A DNA stretch of 64,000 nucleotides from Flavobacterium psychrophilum (GCA_945874225.1 CAMCFT010000002.1:139118-203117), one strand, 5' to 3'. Shown: positions 33,748 through 45,119, numbered from the stretch's first letter. Notes: generated from the letters alone by a model not told the origin. A program made the numbers and translations.

Positions 33748-35652
33748 TTATTTCTTTTTGTCTTTTGCTTTTTGAGCTTCGGCTTGTTCCATAACTTCTT
33801 GAAGTTTCTGTTGGAATTTACCTTGTTTTTTAGGCTCTTTCAATTTATTTTCTTGGATTTGGGCGTGAATTTTATCGCTGTCAATGAAATATCGTTTGAT
33901 GACAATCATAATTCCAATAGTAATCAAATTCGAAATAAAGTTATACAAACTCAATCCTGCTCCATAACTGTTGAAGAAAAACAACATCATTATAGGTGAA
34001 ACATAAATCATTATTTTCATCATTTTTGCCATATCCGGCATTCCTTCTTGTTGCGGAGCAGCCATTTGCTGGTCACCCGAAGTCATTTTCATATAGAAGA
34101 AAATTGCAATCGAGGCAAGAACCGGGAATAAGCTGATATGATTTCCGTACAATGGAATATGAAAAGGCAATTTTATAATATCATCAAATGATGATAAATC
34201 ATCAGCCCAGAGGAAACTTTTTTGTCTCAATTCAAATGCCGAAGGAAAAAACTGAAACGAAGCATACATAAATGGAATTTGTATCAATGCCGGGATACAA
34301 CCCGCCATAGGATTTACTCCTGCTTTGTTGTACAACTTCATTGTTTCCTGTTGTTTCTTCATTGCATCTTTTTTGAATTTTTCTCCCAATTCAGTGATTT
34401 CAGGACGCAATACTTTCATCTTGGCTTGCGACAAGAATGATTTAAATGTAATTGGCGACATCGCAATTTTAATCAAAATCGTAAAAATAATGATGGCAAT
34501 TCCCAATGAGAGGCCTAAAGTTGTACTCAAAAAACCAAATAATGGAATAAAAATAAACATATTAATCCATCCAAAAATTCCCCAACCTAATGGAATAATT
34601 TTTTCAAGATTTTTATCATAATGCTTTAATGTTTTATAATCTGATGGTCCAAAATACCAGTTCATTTTATAATCTATTTCACCATTACTGAAAGCCAAAG
34701 GAATATTTGCTTTCAATTGTTTGGTATAAACAGTGTCGATAGTTTCATCATTAACTAGATTGTTTGAATGCAATTTAGCAGCTATAAAAGGCTTGTCCGT
34801 CAATAAAATCGCAGCAAAAAAGTGCTGTTTAAAAGCTACATAAGTTGCATTTTCTGCATTTTCTTCCTTATCTTGACCTTGTGCTACATAATCGATTTTC
34901 CCGTCTTGGTGTTCAAAATAAATATCCGTATAACGATTTTCATAAGAAACACTTTTCTCGTTTCTGTACGTTTTCAAACTCCAAGCTAAATCTAATGGCT
35001 TGCTGGTATTCAAAACTTTATTCAATCCTTGTGAACGAAGATCAAAACCAATCATATAATCATTTGGCTTCAAAATATATTTGTATTCCAAATATTCATT
35101 GGCACCAGCCTTCAATTTCATTGAAAGGATTTGGTCTGCACCAACTTTCGTTAAAGTAGGTTCGAAATAAAGATCTTTTGTATTTAAAGTACGATTATCG
35201 TTTGTTTGTAATTGAATGTTCAAATTGGCATTATTGTCTTTTATCAATTCAACCAATTGCCCTGAACCTTTCTTAAATTTCTCAAAACTTTTTAAAGTAG
35301 CTTCTACAATATAACCTCCTTTATTGGCGATTTTTAGTTTTACCAATTCATTTTCGATTGTTGTAAAACCTTCTTTTGCTGATGGAAGTGTTGTGGAATA
35401 AGCAAAACTACCCAATTTTTTTTGCGCTTGAATCAACTGTGTTGAATCTCCGGCCACAATAACTGAAGGAGTAGCGGCTGCTTGAGTAGCAACTGTTTTA
35501 TTTGCATTTTCTTTAGCGACTAATTCTTTCTTGGCTTTTTCAGCTGCAATAGTTGCATCAGAAGGCTTGTTTTGGTACATTATCCAAATCAAGATTCCAA
35601 AAATCAATACGAAACCAATAATCGAATTGAGGTCTAATTTTTTTTCTTCCAT
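33748..35652 (-). CDS. yidC: Membrane protein insertase YidC
   Basis: YidC inserts and folds inner-membrane proteins with or without SecYEG. The start at 35652 (MEEKKLDLNSIIGFVLIFGI) places the first TM at about residues 9-24, giving 634 residues; the open frame to 35685 adds a charged stretch not expected in the family. Next come a large periplasmic P1 domain (about 90-345), the conserved insertase core with TMs from about 360 (TLGLSLGIAIIIFTILIKIAMSP-like segment), NPMAGCIPALIQIPFMYASF, and a Lys-rich C-terminal tail typical of Bacteroidota. pyrG lies upstream on the same strand. Confidence 0.95.
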   Translation of the reverse strand: MEEKKLDLNSIIGFVLIFGILIWIMYQNKPSDATIAAEKAKKELVAKENANKTVATQAAATPSVIVAGDSTQLIQAQKKLGSFAYSTTLPSAKEGFTTIENELVKLKIANKGGYIVEATLKSFEKFKKGSGQLVELIKDNNANLNIQLQTNDNRTLNTKDLYFEPTLTKVGADQILSMKLKAGANEYLEYKYILKPNDYMIGFDLRSQGLNKVLNTSKPLDLAWSLKTYRNEKSVSYENRYTDIYFEHQDGKIDYVAQGQDKEENAENATYVAFKQHFFAAILLTDKPFIAAKLHSNNLVNDETIDTVYTKQLKANIPLAFSNGEIDYKMNWYFGPSDYKTLKHYDKNLEKIIPLGWGIFGWINMFIFIPLFGFLSTTLGLSLGIAIIIFTILIKIAMSPITFKSFLSQAKMKVLRPEITELGEKFKKDAMKKQQETMKLYNKAGVNPMAGCIPALIQIPFMYASFQFFPSAFELRQKSFLWADDLSSFDDIIKLPFHIPLYGNHISLFPVLASIAIFFYMKMTSGDQQMAAPQQEGMPDMAKMMKIMIYVSPIMMLFFFNSYGAGLSLYNFISNLITIGIMIVIKRYFIDSDKIHAQIQENKLKEPKKQGKFQQKLQEVMEQAEAQKAKDKKK

Positions 35653-35759
35653 TTTTAATTTTTTATCCTCTCCCCGACCACGCAAAAGTGTGGAGCCGTG
35701 TCTGGAATGTGTTAATCTATTATTTACTACTATTTATCAATTATTTTTTACCTTTCATT

Positions 35760-35780
35760 CCCCCTTCGGGGGTTAGGGGG
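35760..35780. repeat. G+C-rich palindromic motif between pyrG and yidC
   Basis: CCCCC-TTC-GGGGG followed by TTAGGGGG gives alternative 5-bp G/C hairpins in an A+T-rich context, immediately beyond the pyrG stop. On the minus strand it follows a T/A-rich run. It could be a terminator/attenuator between pyrG and yidC or an interspersed repeat. Confidence 0.45.
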
Positions 35781-35781
35781 C

Positions 35782-37488
<1,707 letters not shown>

Positions 37489-37548
37489 TTAGAAAAAACT
37501 AATTTGGAATTGAGATAATTTTGATTTTATTGACAAGTTTGACGTGGA

Positions 37549-37612
37549 TATCGTTTTTTGGTTACAAATTATAAATAAAAAAACCTACCCAAGATTTTAA
37601 ATCCTGAGTAGG
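37549..37612. repeat. 64-nt direct repeat with terminator hairpin, copy A
   Basis: Identical over 64 nt to 38969-39032. It contains an imperfect 15-bp stem (ACCTACCCAAGATTT with AAATCCTGAGTAGGT region). Read on the minus strand this is followed by a T7 run, making it an intrinsic terminator for minus-strand transcripts, here for the DUF4468 gene. Confidence 0.8.
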
Positions 37613-37631
37613 CATTATATTTAACCAATAC

Positions 37632-37897
37632 CGATAGCGCGGATTTGCAATCCGTGCCTATTATGTCTTCCAAAACTCATCAAATTTTTTTTTATTTTTC
37701 ACTCTCGTTTGTGGGCACGGATTGCAAATCCGCGCTATCGTTCATCACGAGACTGTTTTTGTAATCATATCCGCACCATCGGGGTATCGTTCATCACGAG
37801 ACTGATTTTGTAATCATATCCGCACCATCGGGGTTTGCAAATCCGCGCTATCGTTCATCACGAGACTGTTTTTGTAATCATATCCGCACCATCGGGG
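37632..37897. repeat. Composite palindromic repeat, copy A
   Basis: 27-nt perfect inverted repeats (37632-37658 and 37714-37740; core GCGCGGATTTGCAATCCG) enclose a 55-nt loop. Three 44-nt tandem units follow (37741-37784, 37790-37833, 37854-37897; each starting TTCATCACGAGACTG and ending CCGCACCATCGGGG), joined by TATCG or a partial arm. The structure resembles a bacterial interspersed mosaic element. It contains no gene. Confidence 0.85.
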
Positions 37898-37904
37898 CTG
37901 AAAA

Positions 37905-38429
37905 CTACCATTTTTCTTTAGGCTTAGTAATGTAAATAAATAGAGATTCCATTAGTTTATTTACGTTATTTTCATATTGTTCTTTGGCTCCTAACCAAGC
38001 ATTTCCATTGGTATCAGCAACATTATTTAACACATCAAGGAACTTGAAATACACTATACCTCCGTCAACTTTTATCTCGTTATGAGAATATTTTACACGG
38101 TATTTACCATCTTGTATCTGAATTTCTAGAGTATAGGTAACATCATAATCAGCCTTGTTTCCAGATGCAAATGTTCTACTAAAAGCTGAAGATGAATATC
38201 CATCAATTCTAATCATTTCATTTTCAATTTTTGCTTTGATAACCTTATCAGGATTCTTATATGTTACATTTATCCAATTGATTGTTTTGGTAAAAATATC
38301 AGCAGCAGATGTTTTATCAATTGAATATACAACATAATCGGTTGTCCCATCTGGATTATATTTGAAAGGTATTTGTGCATTGATAGAAAATGTTGTTAAT
38401 AATACAATCATTAGGGTAATTTTTTTCAT
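37905..38429 (-). CDS. DUF4468 domain secreted protein
   Basis: The 174-residue protein has a signal peptide (residues 1-18, ending INAQ) and a DUF4468-type domain with TBP-like fold, recognisable from VVYSIDKTSAADIFTKTINWINVTYKNPDKV and the later YTLEIQIQDGKYRVKYSHNEI strands. The family is common and uncharacterised in Bacteroidota, probably periplasmic. The gene is enclosed by two copies of a composite palindromic repeat, so it could be lost or moved by recombination. A -7 candidate lies about 200 nt upstream at 38628-38635. Confidence 0.8.
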   Translation of the reverse strand: MKKITLMIVLLTTFSINAQIPFKYNPDGTTDYVVYSIDKTSAADIFTKTINWINVTYKNPDKVIKAKIENEMIRIDGYSSSAFSRTFASGNKADYDVTYTLEIQIQDGKYRVKYSHNEIKVDGGIVYFKFLDVLNNVADTNGNAWLGAKEQYENNVNKLMESLFIYITKPKEKW

Positions 38430-38757
38430 TTTAGATTTATTTTAAATTTATATTTATCAATTTGGTTTTTAATGTCTTTGTCTATTTTATGAAACACATA
38501 TTTTCGTTCATTTTATGTTCTGCTAGATAATTATTAGAAATTTAGCAATATCACGAAAAATAACATTCCCAAGCTTTACGATTATTACAGATTAAGAAAG
38601 TCAACATTATCCGTTGACCAATATCTTCAAAGATACAAAATGAACTTTAAATTAACCCAAAAAATACAATAGTTCAAAGCTGAATTAAAAACATTATTAA
38701 TTATTCAAATTCAATTAGATTATTTTCGATAATGTTCATAAAACTTATTGATTACAC
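38430..38757. other. A+T-rich spacer upstream of the DUF4468 gene
   Basis: 328 nt without a gene. Apart from the -7 candidate at 38628-38635 (within the near-palindrome TATCTTCAAAGATA) nothing was recognised. Confidence 0.5.
38628..38635 (-). promoter_or_regulatory. Candidate -7 box upstream of the DUF4468 gene
   Basis: The minus strand reads TATCTTTG, identical to the rlmF box. The implied leader is about 190 nt, unusually long here, so the assignment is uncertain. Confidence 0.3.
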
Positions 38758-38967
38758 CGATAGCGCGGATTTGCAATCCGTGCCTATAATTACTTCCAAA
38801 ACTCATCAAATTTTTTTTTATTTTTCACTCTCGTTTGTGGGCACGGATTGCAAATCCGCGCTATCTTTTACGAGACTGTTTTGTAATCATATCCGCACCA
38901 TCGGGGTTGCAAATCCGCGCTATCGTTCATCACGAGACTGTTTTTGTAATCATATCCGCACCATCGG
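38758..38967. repeat. Composite palindromic repeat, copy B
   Basis: A second copy of the element at 37632-37897: inverted arms 38758-38784 and 38840-38865, a similar loop, then two 44-nt-type units (one slightly degenerate at 38866-38906, one at 38926-38967) separated by a partial arm. Copies A and B flank the DUF4468 gene in the same orientation. Short frames inside are repeat artefacts. Confidence 0.85.
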
Positions 38968-38968
38968 T

Positions 38969-39032
38969 TATCGTTTTTTGGTTACAAATTATAAATAAAA
39001 AAACCTACCCAAGATTTTAAATCCTGAGTAGG
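38969..39032 (-). terminator. Terminator of nifJ; 64-nt direct repeat copy B
   Basis: Identical to 37549-37612. On the minus strand the stem ACCTACTCAGGATTT... ends in a T7 run, 58 nt beyond the nifJ stop, so it should terminate nifJ. Confidence 0.8.
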
Positions 39033-39090
39033 TCTTTCAATTTATTAATTCATCTGCTTATTTAAGCAGTTTTTAAATCAATGCAGCAAG

Positions 39091-42000
39091 CTACAAATCT
39101 CTATAAAGTTCCAATCTTTCCCATTTAGAATCCACTTCATCTTGAGCGCGAGTAAGCAATTCAGCTCCTAATGTTGCATTTTCTTTAACAACTCTGGTAA
39201 AACGAGTTTCGTTGTACATAAAGTCACTCAAAGGAATACTTGGCGCTTTAGAATCTAATTTGAATTTCTTGCCTTTTACTTGTGAAGGGTCGAATCTAAA
39301 TAATGGCCAATAACCGCTATCTACTGCTTTTTCTTGTTGTGAAACAGCATTTTTCAATTCATAACCGTGTTCACCACAATGAGAATAAGCAATAATTAAT
39401 GATGGTCCAGGATAAGCCGCAGCTTCTTCAATTGCTTTTAGTGCTTGTAAATCTTTAGCACCCATTGCAATTTGAGCTACGTAAACATTTCCAAAAGAAA
39501 TAGCTTGAAGCGCGAGGTTCTTTTTACCTGTTTTTTTACCACCAATAGTGAATTTAGCACTTGCTCCAATAGGAGTCGATTTAGATGCTTGTCCACCAGT
39601 GTTAGAATAAACTTCGGTATCCAATACTAAAATATTAATATCTTCTCCTGTAGATAAAACGTGATCCACTCCACCATAACCGATGTCATAAGCCCAACCG
39701 TCTCCACCAAAGATCCAAACTGCTTTCTTACGTAAATACTCGGTTAACTGGCTTAATTTTTTAGCATCTTCATTGTTTCCAAGGTTGCTCAATATTTTAT
39801 TAAGCGTATCAATTTGAGCAAATTTTTCGTTTTTCAACGCTTCGGTTTCTTCCGTGTTGTTTAAAATAGCTTCTACTATTTCGCTACCAACAACTGATTC
39901 CAATGATTTTAATAAATCAACTGCAATTTCTTGTTTTTTGGTTAACCCTAATTTCAGACCTAAACCAAACTCGGCATTGTCTTCGAAAAGTGAGTTTGCC
40001 CAAGCTGGACCTCTACCAAATTCATTGGTTTTATAAGGAGTTGTCGGTAAATTTCCTCCATAAATAGAAGAACAACCTGTTGCATTAGCAATCAACATAC
40101 TATCGCCGTACAATTGTGTAACCATCTTAATATAAGGTGTTTCTCCACAACCTGAACAAGCTCCTGAGAATTCAAATAAAGGTTCTAAGAATTGAGATCC
40201 TTTTATATTTGTTGTCTGCAAAGCAGTTCTGTCATAATAAGGCAAACTTACGAAGTGATTCCAATTTACATTTTCTTCAACATCCACTTCAATTTTCTTG
40301 TGCATATTAATAGCCTTGAAGTTTTCTTTCTCTTTGCTTATTGCAGGACAAACCACTACACAAAGGTCGCAACCTGTACAATCTTCTGGTGAAACTTGCA
40401 GGATATAAGATTCATTTTCTTTAGAAAATGGTCTTCCTATGGCTGGAACACTTTTTAAAGAAGTTGGAAAACTAGCTAAATCTTCATTAGAAACCACTTT
40501 AGAACGAATGGCTGCGTGAGGACAAATTGCAATACACTTATTACATTGTGTACATAAATTTTCATCGTCCCAAACTGGAATAAAATCGGCAATTCCGCTT
40601 TTTTCGTATTGTGAAGTTCCTGTTGGGAAAGTTCCATCAACGGTGAAAGCACTTACTGGAAGTTCATCTCCAAAACCGGCTAATATTTTTTCCAAAACTT
40701 CAGTAACAAATCCGTCTGGCGCATTTCGCATTGCTGACAAAAGTTGTTTTTCGCTTGAAGCCACTTTTGGATAATCTACTTGGTTTAAATTTTCAAGCGC
40801 TTTATCAACCGCATTAAAGTTCATTTTTACCACTTTTTCTCCTTTATGAGAATACGATTTAACGATGGCATCTTTAATTTTTTGAATCGCTTCGTCTTTA
40901 GGCAAGATTCCGGAAATGGCAAAGAAACAAGTTTGTAAAATGGTATTGGCTCTTTTTCCAAGATTAGCATCTTGAGCTACTTGGGTTGCGTCAATTACAT
41001 AAAATTTAACTTGTTTTTCAATTATTCCTTCTTGAATTTGAACTGGTAATCTATCCCAAATTTCTTCTTTAGAATAAGGAGAGTTTAATAAGAAAGTACC
41101 ACCGTGTTTTAAGTCGGCAATCATATTGAATTTTTCAACAAAATTGAATTTATGACTGGCAATAAAATCGGCTTTATCAATTAAATAATTCGAATTGATT
41201 GGGTCTGGACCAAAACGCAAATGCGAAATAGTTTGAGCGCCCGCTTTTTTAGAGTCATAAACAAAATATCCCTGAACATAATTATCAGTAGTTTCACCAA
41301 TGATTTTGATAGAGTTTTTGTTAGCTCCTACAGTACCATCAGATCCTAAACCGTAGAACATACAGCTAATTGATTTTCCTTTAATATCGAATGATGTGTC
41401 ATAATATAAACTTTTAAAAGTCACATCGTCATTGATACCAATGGTAAAGTGATTTTTAGGTTTTTTATTCAACAACTCGTCATAAATTCCTTTTACCATC
41501 GCTGGAGTAAACTCTTTGGATGACAATCCGTAACGTCCGGCAACAACGATAGGCATTTCTCTTCCGCTTTCAACAAGTGCGGCAACAATGTCTAAATAAA
41601 GAGGATCGCCAACGCTTCCTGGTTCTTTAGTTCTGTCTAAAACGGCAATTTTTTGAACTGTATTAGGCAATACATTAACAAATGCATCAATAGAAAAAGG
41701 TTTGAATAAACGGATTAATATAACACCTACTTTTTCGCCATCAGCTAACATTACGTCTAGAGCTTCTTTTACAGGACCTTCAGCAGAACCCATAACGATG
41801 ATTACTCTTTCGGCTTCTGGATGACCTATATAATCAAACAAATTATATCTACGACCTGTATGTTCGTAGAATTCGTCCATAACATCTTGAACTACGGCAG
41901 GAACTCTGTCGTGAAATAAATTGGCAGCTTCTCTTGCTTGAAAGAATACATCAGGATTCTGGGTTGTTCCTCTTAATACAGGACGATCAGGATCTAATGA

Positions 42001-42627
42001 TCTTTTTTTATGCTCCATAACTTTATCATCTGGCATCATTGCTTTGATGATATCGTCTGTAATACCGTCAATTTTTGAAATTTCGTGAGAGGTTCTAAAC
42101 CCATCAAAAATATTCAAAAACGGTACTCGAGTTTTTAATGTTGATACTTGTGAAATTAAGGCAAAATCGTGTGCTTCCTGAACAGAACCGCCAAACAACA
42201 TGGAAAATCCTGTTTGTCTACAAGCCATTACATCAGAGTGGTCACCAAAAATTGACAGCGCATGAGTAGCAATTGTTCTGGCAGCAACGTGAATAACGCA
42301 AGGCAACAATTCACCGGCAATTTTGTACATATTAGGTATCATCAACAACAAACCTTGTGAGGCTGTAAAAGTTGTAGTTAAAGCACCCGCTTGTAATGCA
42401 CCGTGAACAGTACCTGCAGCACCACCTTCACTTTGTAATTCAACAATTTTTGGGATATTATTCCAAATGTTTTTTTTGCCTTTTGAACTGTAAAGCTCTG
42501 CATGCTCACCCATAGGTGATGAAGGCGTAATAGGATAAATTGCGCAGACTTCATTTGTTTTGTGAGCAATGATAGCTACTGCTTCATTACCATCACAAAT
42601 TAATTTTGGGAAAATTTTATTCTTCAT
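39091..42627 (-). CDS. nifJ: Pyruvate:ferredoxin (flavodoxin) oxidoreductase
   Basis: The 1178-residue single-chain enzyme oxidises pyruvate and CoA to acetyl-CoA and CO2, reducing ferredoxin or flavodoxin. Domains in order are alpha (residues 1 to about 400, with the substrate-loop AIYPITPSSPMGEHAE), gamma (FYGLGSDGTVGANKNS), a 2x4Fe-4S domain (CTQCNKCIAICP near 690 and CTGCDLCVVVCP near 750) and a C-terminal beta/TPP domain (SGACSGCGETPY, FGGDGWAYDIGYGG, VYSNTGGQ). All cofactor motifs are intact. It lies beside a ferredoxin gene on the same strand and divergent from korAB and the nuo cluster. Confidence 0.95.
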   Translation of the reverse strand: MKNKIFPKLICDGNEAVAIIAHKTNEVCAIYPITPSSPMGEHAELYSSKGKKNIWNNIPKIVELQSEGGAAGTVHGALQAGALTTTFTASQGLLLMIPNMYKIAGELLPCVIHVAARTIATHALSIFGDHSDVMACRQTGFSMLFGGSVQEAHDFALISQVSTLKTRVPFLNIFDGFRTSHEISKIDGITDDIIKAMMPDDKVMEHKKRSLDPDRPVLRGTTQNPDVFFQAREAANLFHDRVPAVVQDVMDEFYEHTGRRYNLFDYIGHPEAERVIIVMGSAEGPVKEALDVMLADGEKVGVILIRLFKPFSIDAFVNVLPNTVQKIAVLDRTKEPGSVGDPLYLDIVAALVESGREMPIVVAGRYGLSSKEFTPAMVKGIYDELLNKKPKNHFTIGINDDVTFKSLYYDTSFDIKGKSISCMFYGLGSDGTVGANKNSIKIIGETTDNYVQGYFVYDSKKAGAQTISHLRFGPDPINSNYLIDKADFIASHKFNFVEKFNMIADLKHGGTFLLNSPYSKEEIWDRLPVQIQEGIIEKQVKFYVIDATQVAQDANLGKRANTILQTCFFAISGILPKDEAIQKIKDAIVKSYSHKGEKVVKMNFNAVDKALENLNQVDYPKVASSEKQLLSAMRNAPDGFVTEVLEKILAGFGDELPVSAFTVDGTFPTGTSQYEKSGIADFIPVWDDENLCTQCNKCIAICPHAAIRSKVVSNEDLASFPTSLKSVPAIGRPFSKENESYILQVSPEDCTGCDLCVVVCPAISKEKENFKAINMHKKIEVDVEENVNWNHFVSLPYYDRTALQTTNIKGSQFLEPLFEFSGACSGCGETPYIKMVTQLYGDSMLIANATGCSSIYGGNLPTTPYKTNEFGRGPAWANSLFEDNAEFGLGLKLGLTKKQEIAVDLLKSLESVVGSEIVEAILNNTEETEALKNEKFAQIDTLNKILSNLGNNEDAKKLSQLTEYLRKKAVWIFGGDGWAYDIGYGGVDHVLSTGEDINILVLDTEVYSNTGGQASKSTPIGASAKFTIGGKKTGKKNLALQAISFGNVYVAQIAMGAKDLQALKAIEEAAAYPGPSLIIAYSHCGEHGYELKNAVSQQEKAVDSGYWPLFRFDPSQVKGKKFKLDSKAPSIPLSDFMYNETRFTRVVKENATLGAELLTRAQDEVDSKWERLELYRDL

Positions 42628-42711
42628 TTTTATAAAGTTTTTTTACCATCTTGAATCTGCGACTATCTATTCAATCCACAAATTACTTGATAGTATTTAA
42701 TTTTGAAATTA

Positions 42712-42755
42712 AAAAAAGCTAAAAACCATTTTAGAGAAAGGTGTTTAGCTTTTTT
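42712..42755. terminator. Intrinsic terminator between fdx and nifJ
   Basis: A 12-bp stem (42712-42723 with 42744-42755; AAAAAAGCTAAA) is extended by an ACC/GGT pair. On the minus strand it lies just after the ferredoxin stop and ends in T6, so it separates the ferredoxin gene from nifJ. Confidence 0.75.
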
Positions 42756-42760
42756 ATTAA

Positions 42761-43114
42761 TTAGTTTTCACTATGCAACCAAGCTTTTTTAGCTAACAGT
42801 TCTGTTTCTGTTTCAACATGACTCTCATCAAGGATACAACAGTCTACTGGGCAAACAGAAGCACATTGTGGTTTATCGTGGAAACCTTTACATTCCGTAC
42901 ATTTGTCTGATACGATATAGAAAAACTCGTCAGAAATAGGATCGTGTTCTTCACTAGCATCAACTTCTAAACCTTTTGGTGTTTTTACCATTCCTTTTAA
43001 TGTTGTTCCGTCAGCATAAGACCATTTGTCGTCTGGTTCATAAATTGCGTTGTTTGGACATTCTGATATACATGCATCACAGTTGATACATTCGTCCGTA
43101 ATAATTATTGCCAT
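42761..43114 (-). CDS. fdx: 4Fe-4S dicluster ferredoxin
   Basis: The 117-residue protein binds two 4Fe-4S clusters: Cys9, 12, 15 and 19 (CINCDACISECP) and Cys72, 75, 84 and 88 (CTECKGFHDKPQCASVCP). An acidic insertion of about 50 residues lies between them, and further cysteines occur in VDCC. The spaced second cluster resembles the Alvin/YfhL-type ferredoxins, which have low-potential clusters. By position next to nifJ and korAB it is the likely electron carrier between these enzymes and the complex I encoded at 46228. The specific pairing is inference. Confidence 0.9.
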   Translation of the reverse strand: MAIIITDECINCDACISECPNNAIYEPDDKWSYADGTTLKGMVKTPKGLEVDASEEHDPISDEFFYIVSDKCTECKGFHDKPQCASVCPVDCCILDESHVETETELLAKKAWLHSEN

Positions 43115-43203
43115 GATTTTATATTTTTAATTCTTTGTAAAATTAAATGTCTTTTTATTACTTTTATATGATATTAGTCATATTTTAATCTAAAAAGTGA
43201 AAT

Positions 43204-43211
43204 TAAATTTG
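43204..43211 (+). promoter_or_regulatory. Candidate -7 box for korAB
   Basis: TAAATTTG fits TAnnTTTG, 52 nt before the korA ATG; the same octamer precedes nuoA. Confidence 0.45.
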
Positions 43212-43263
43212 CCTATCAATTATTGTACTATTATCAATTTTGAAATATTAAATTCCCTAAATT

Positions 43264-45117
43264 ATGATTGCAGATAAAATAAAACTTCAACCTGAAAAAT
43301 TGGAAGCCGTAGTAATTAGGTTTGTTGGTGATTCTGGTGATGGAATGCAGTTGACAGGAACTCAGTTTTCTGATACTTCAGCTATGTTTGGCAACGATAT
43401 TGCCACTTTCCCAAATTACCCTTCCGAAATTAGAGCTCCTCAAGGCAGTTTATATGGAGTTTCGGGATTTCAAGTTCACATAGGTAGTGTCGAAGTAAGC
43501 ACTCCGGGTGATAGCGTTGATTTATTGGTGGCTATGAATCCAGCTGCTTTGAAAACCAACATATATGCCTTAAAGCCAGGTCATACTTTAATAGTTGATA
43601 CCGATTCATTTAACAAAAAGAATTTAGAAAAAGCAGAATACACCACAAATCCATTAGAAGATGGAAGTTTGGACAACTTTAGAGTTATTGAAGTTGATAT
43701 GACTTCGTTAACTAAAGAAGCGTTAAAAGATGTTGTGGGATTGGATAATAAATCTATTTCTCGAAGCAAAAATATGTTTTCGTTAGGTATGGTTTATTGG
43801 ATGTATAATCGCTCTTTAGAACATACAATTGATTTTTTTAATAAAAAATTTAAATCTAAGCCTTCTTTAATAGAATCAAATACCAAAGTATTAAATGCAG
43901 GTTATTATTTTGCCGAAACTTTGGAACTTATTCCAAACTCTTATACCATTTCTCCTGCAAAAATGGAAGCTGGAACCTATAGAATTATTATGGGGAATAC
44001 AGCAACTGCTTGGGGATTTTTGGCAGCAGCCGAAAAATCAGGATTGGAATTATTCTTAGGTTCTTACCCAATAACTCCCGCTACCGATATTTTACACGAA
44101 TTAGTGAAACACAAACACTTTGGCGTAAAAGCTTTTCAGGCAGAAGATGAAATTGCGGGTGTAACATCAGCAATTGGAGCTTCATTTGCAGGTGATTTAG
44201 CCATTACAACAACTTCAGGACCAGGATTAGCACTAAAAGGCGAAGCCATTGGTTTAGCCATAATGACGGAACTACCTTTAGTTATTGTAAACGTTCAACG
44301 TGGAGGACCTTCAACAGGTTTACCAACAAAAACAGAACAATCAGATTTACTTCAGGCAATGTATGGCAGAAATGGTGAAAGCCCGGTAATTGTTATCGCA
44401 GCAAGTACACCAGCTAATTGCTTTAATTTTGCTTATGAAGCTGCTCGACTTGCCTTGGAACATATGACTCCGGTTATTTTATTGACTGATGGTTATATTG
44501 CAAACGGTTCAGCTCCTTGGAAAATTAAAACTGTTGCTGAAATGCCTGCTATTAAAAACAACAAGGTTACAGAAGTTAAAGAAAACTGGCATCCTTATGA
44601 CAGAGATGAAAAAACGCTTGCCAGAAACTGGGCAATCCCGGGAACTCCAGGATTAGAACATAGAATTGGTGGTTTAGAAAAAGATGCTGTTACAGGAAAT
44701 ATTTCTTATGAGCCTTCGAACCACGAGACTATGACTAACATCAGGGCCGAAAAAATTGAACGTGTTAAATTCAATATTCCAGACATAGAAACTGAATTTG
44801 CCGATACCGGAGATTTATTAGTAATTGGTTGGGGTGGAACTTATGGTTCTTTGCATTCTGCAGTGAAACAAATAAATGACGAAGGATATAAAAAAATTGG
44901 TTATGCTCATTTCAATTATATTAATCCAATGCCAAAAAATACAGAAGAAATTTTATCCAAATTTAAAAAAATTCTTGTTTGCGAATTAAACTCAGGTCAA
45001 TTTGCAAGTATTTTAAAAATTAAACACAGCAAATTTGAATTTTTACAATTCAATAAAGTCCAAGGATTACCATTTGCTAACGATGACCTAATTCAAAAAT
45101 TTAAAGAACTAGTATAA
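43264..45117 (+). CDS. korA: 2-oxoglutarate:ferredoxin oxidoreductase subunit alpha (gamma-alpha fusion)
   Basis: The 617-residue subunit combines an N-terminal gamma domain (about 1-200, with VIRFVGDSGDGMQLTGTQFS and FPNYPSEIRAPQGSLYGVSGFQV) with an alpha domain (about 215-617, with FLGSYPITPATDILHEL, FQAEDEIAGVTSAIGASFAG and TTSGPGLALKGEAIGLA). This layout is that of two-subunit 2-oxoacid:ferredoxin oxidoreductases. Two-subunit enzymes of this type mostly act on 2-oxoglutarate, so KorA is the best name, though other 2-oxoacids are possible. korB follows after 2 nt. Confidence 0.92.
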   Translation: MIADKIKLQPEKLEAVVIRFVGDSGDGMQLTGTQFSDTSAMFGNDIATFPNYPSEIRAPQGSLYGVSGFQVHIGSVEVSTPGDSVDLLVAMNPAALKTNIYALKPGHTLIVDTDSFNKKNLEKAEYTTNPLEDGSLDNFRVIEVDMTSLTKEALKDVVGLDNKSISRSKNMFSLGMVYWMYNRSLEHTIDFFNKKFKSKPSLIESNTKVLNAGYYFAETLELIPNSYTISPAKMEAGTYRIIMGNTATAWGFLAAAEKSGLELFLGSYPITPATDILHELVKHKHFGVKAFQAEDEIAGVTSAIGASFAGDLAITTTSGPGLALKGEAIGLAIMTELPLVIVNVQRGGPSTGLPTKTEQSDLLQAMYGRNGESPVIVIAASTPANCFNFAYEAARLALEHMTPVILLTDGYIANGSAPWKIKTVAEMPAIKNNKVTEVKENWHPYDRDEKTLARNWAIPGTPGLEHRIGGLEKDAVTGNISYEPSNHETMTNIRAEKIERVKFNIPDIETEFADTGDLLVIGWGGTYGSLHSAVKQINDEGYKKIGYAHFNYINPMPKNTEEILSKFKKILVCELNSGQFASILKIKHSKFEFLQFNKVQGLPFANDDLIQKFKELV

Positions 45118-45119
45118 TT

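Noticed and set aside
37741..37897. Possible CRISPR array (44-nt units in tandem)
   Set aside because: The spacers are only 5 and 20 nt, consist of element sequence themselves, and recur in copy B. No cas gene is present. This is a mosaic repeat.
38732..39020. Overlapping plus-strand frames of 60 to 88 codons
   Set aside because: They lie entirely within the palindromic repeat element and terminator, with repeated peptide words reflecting the DNA repeat.
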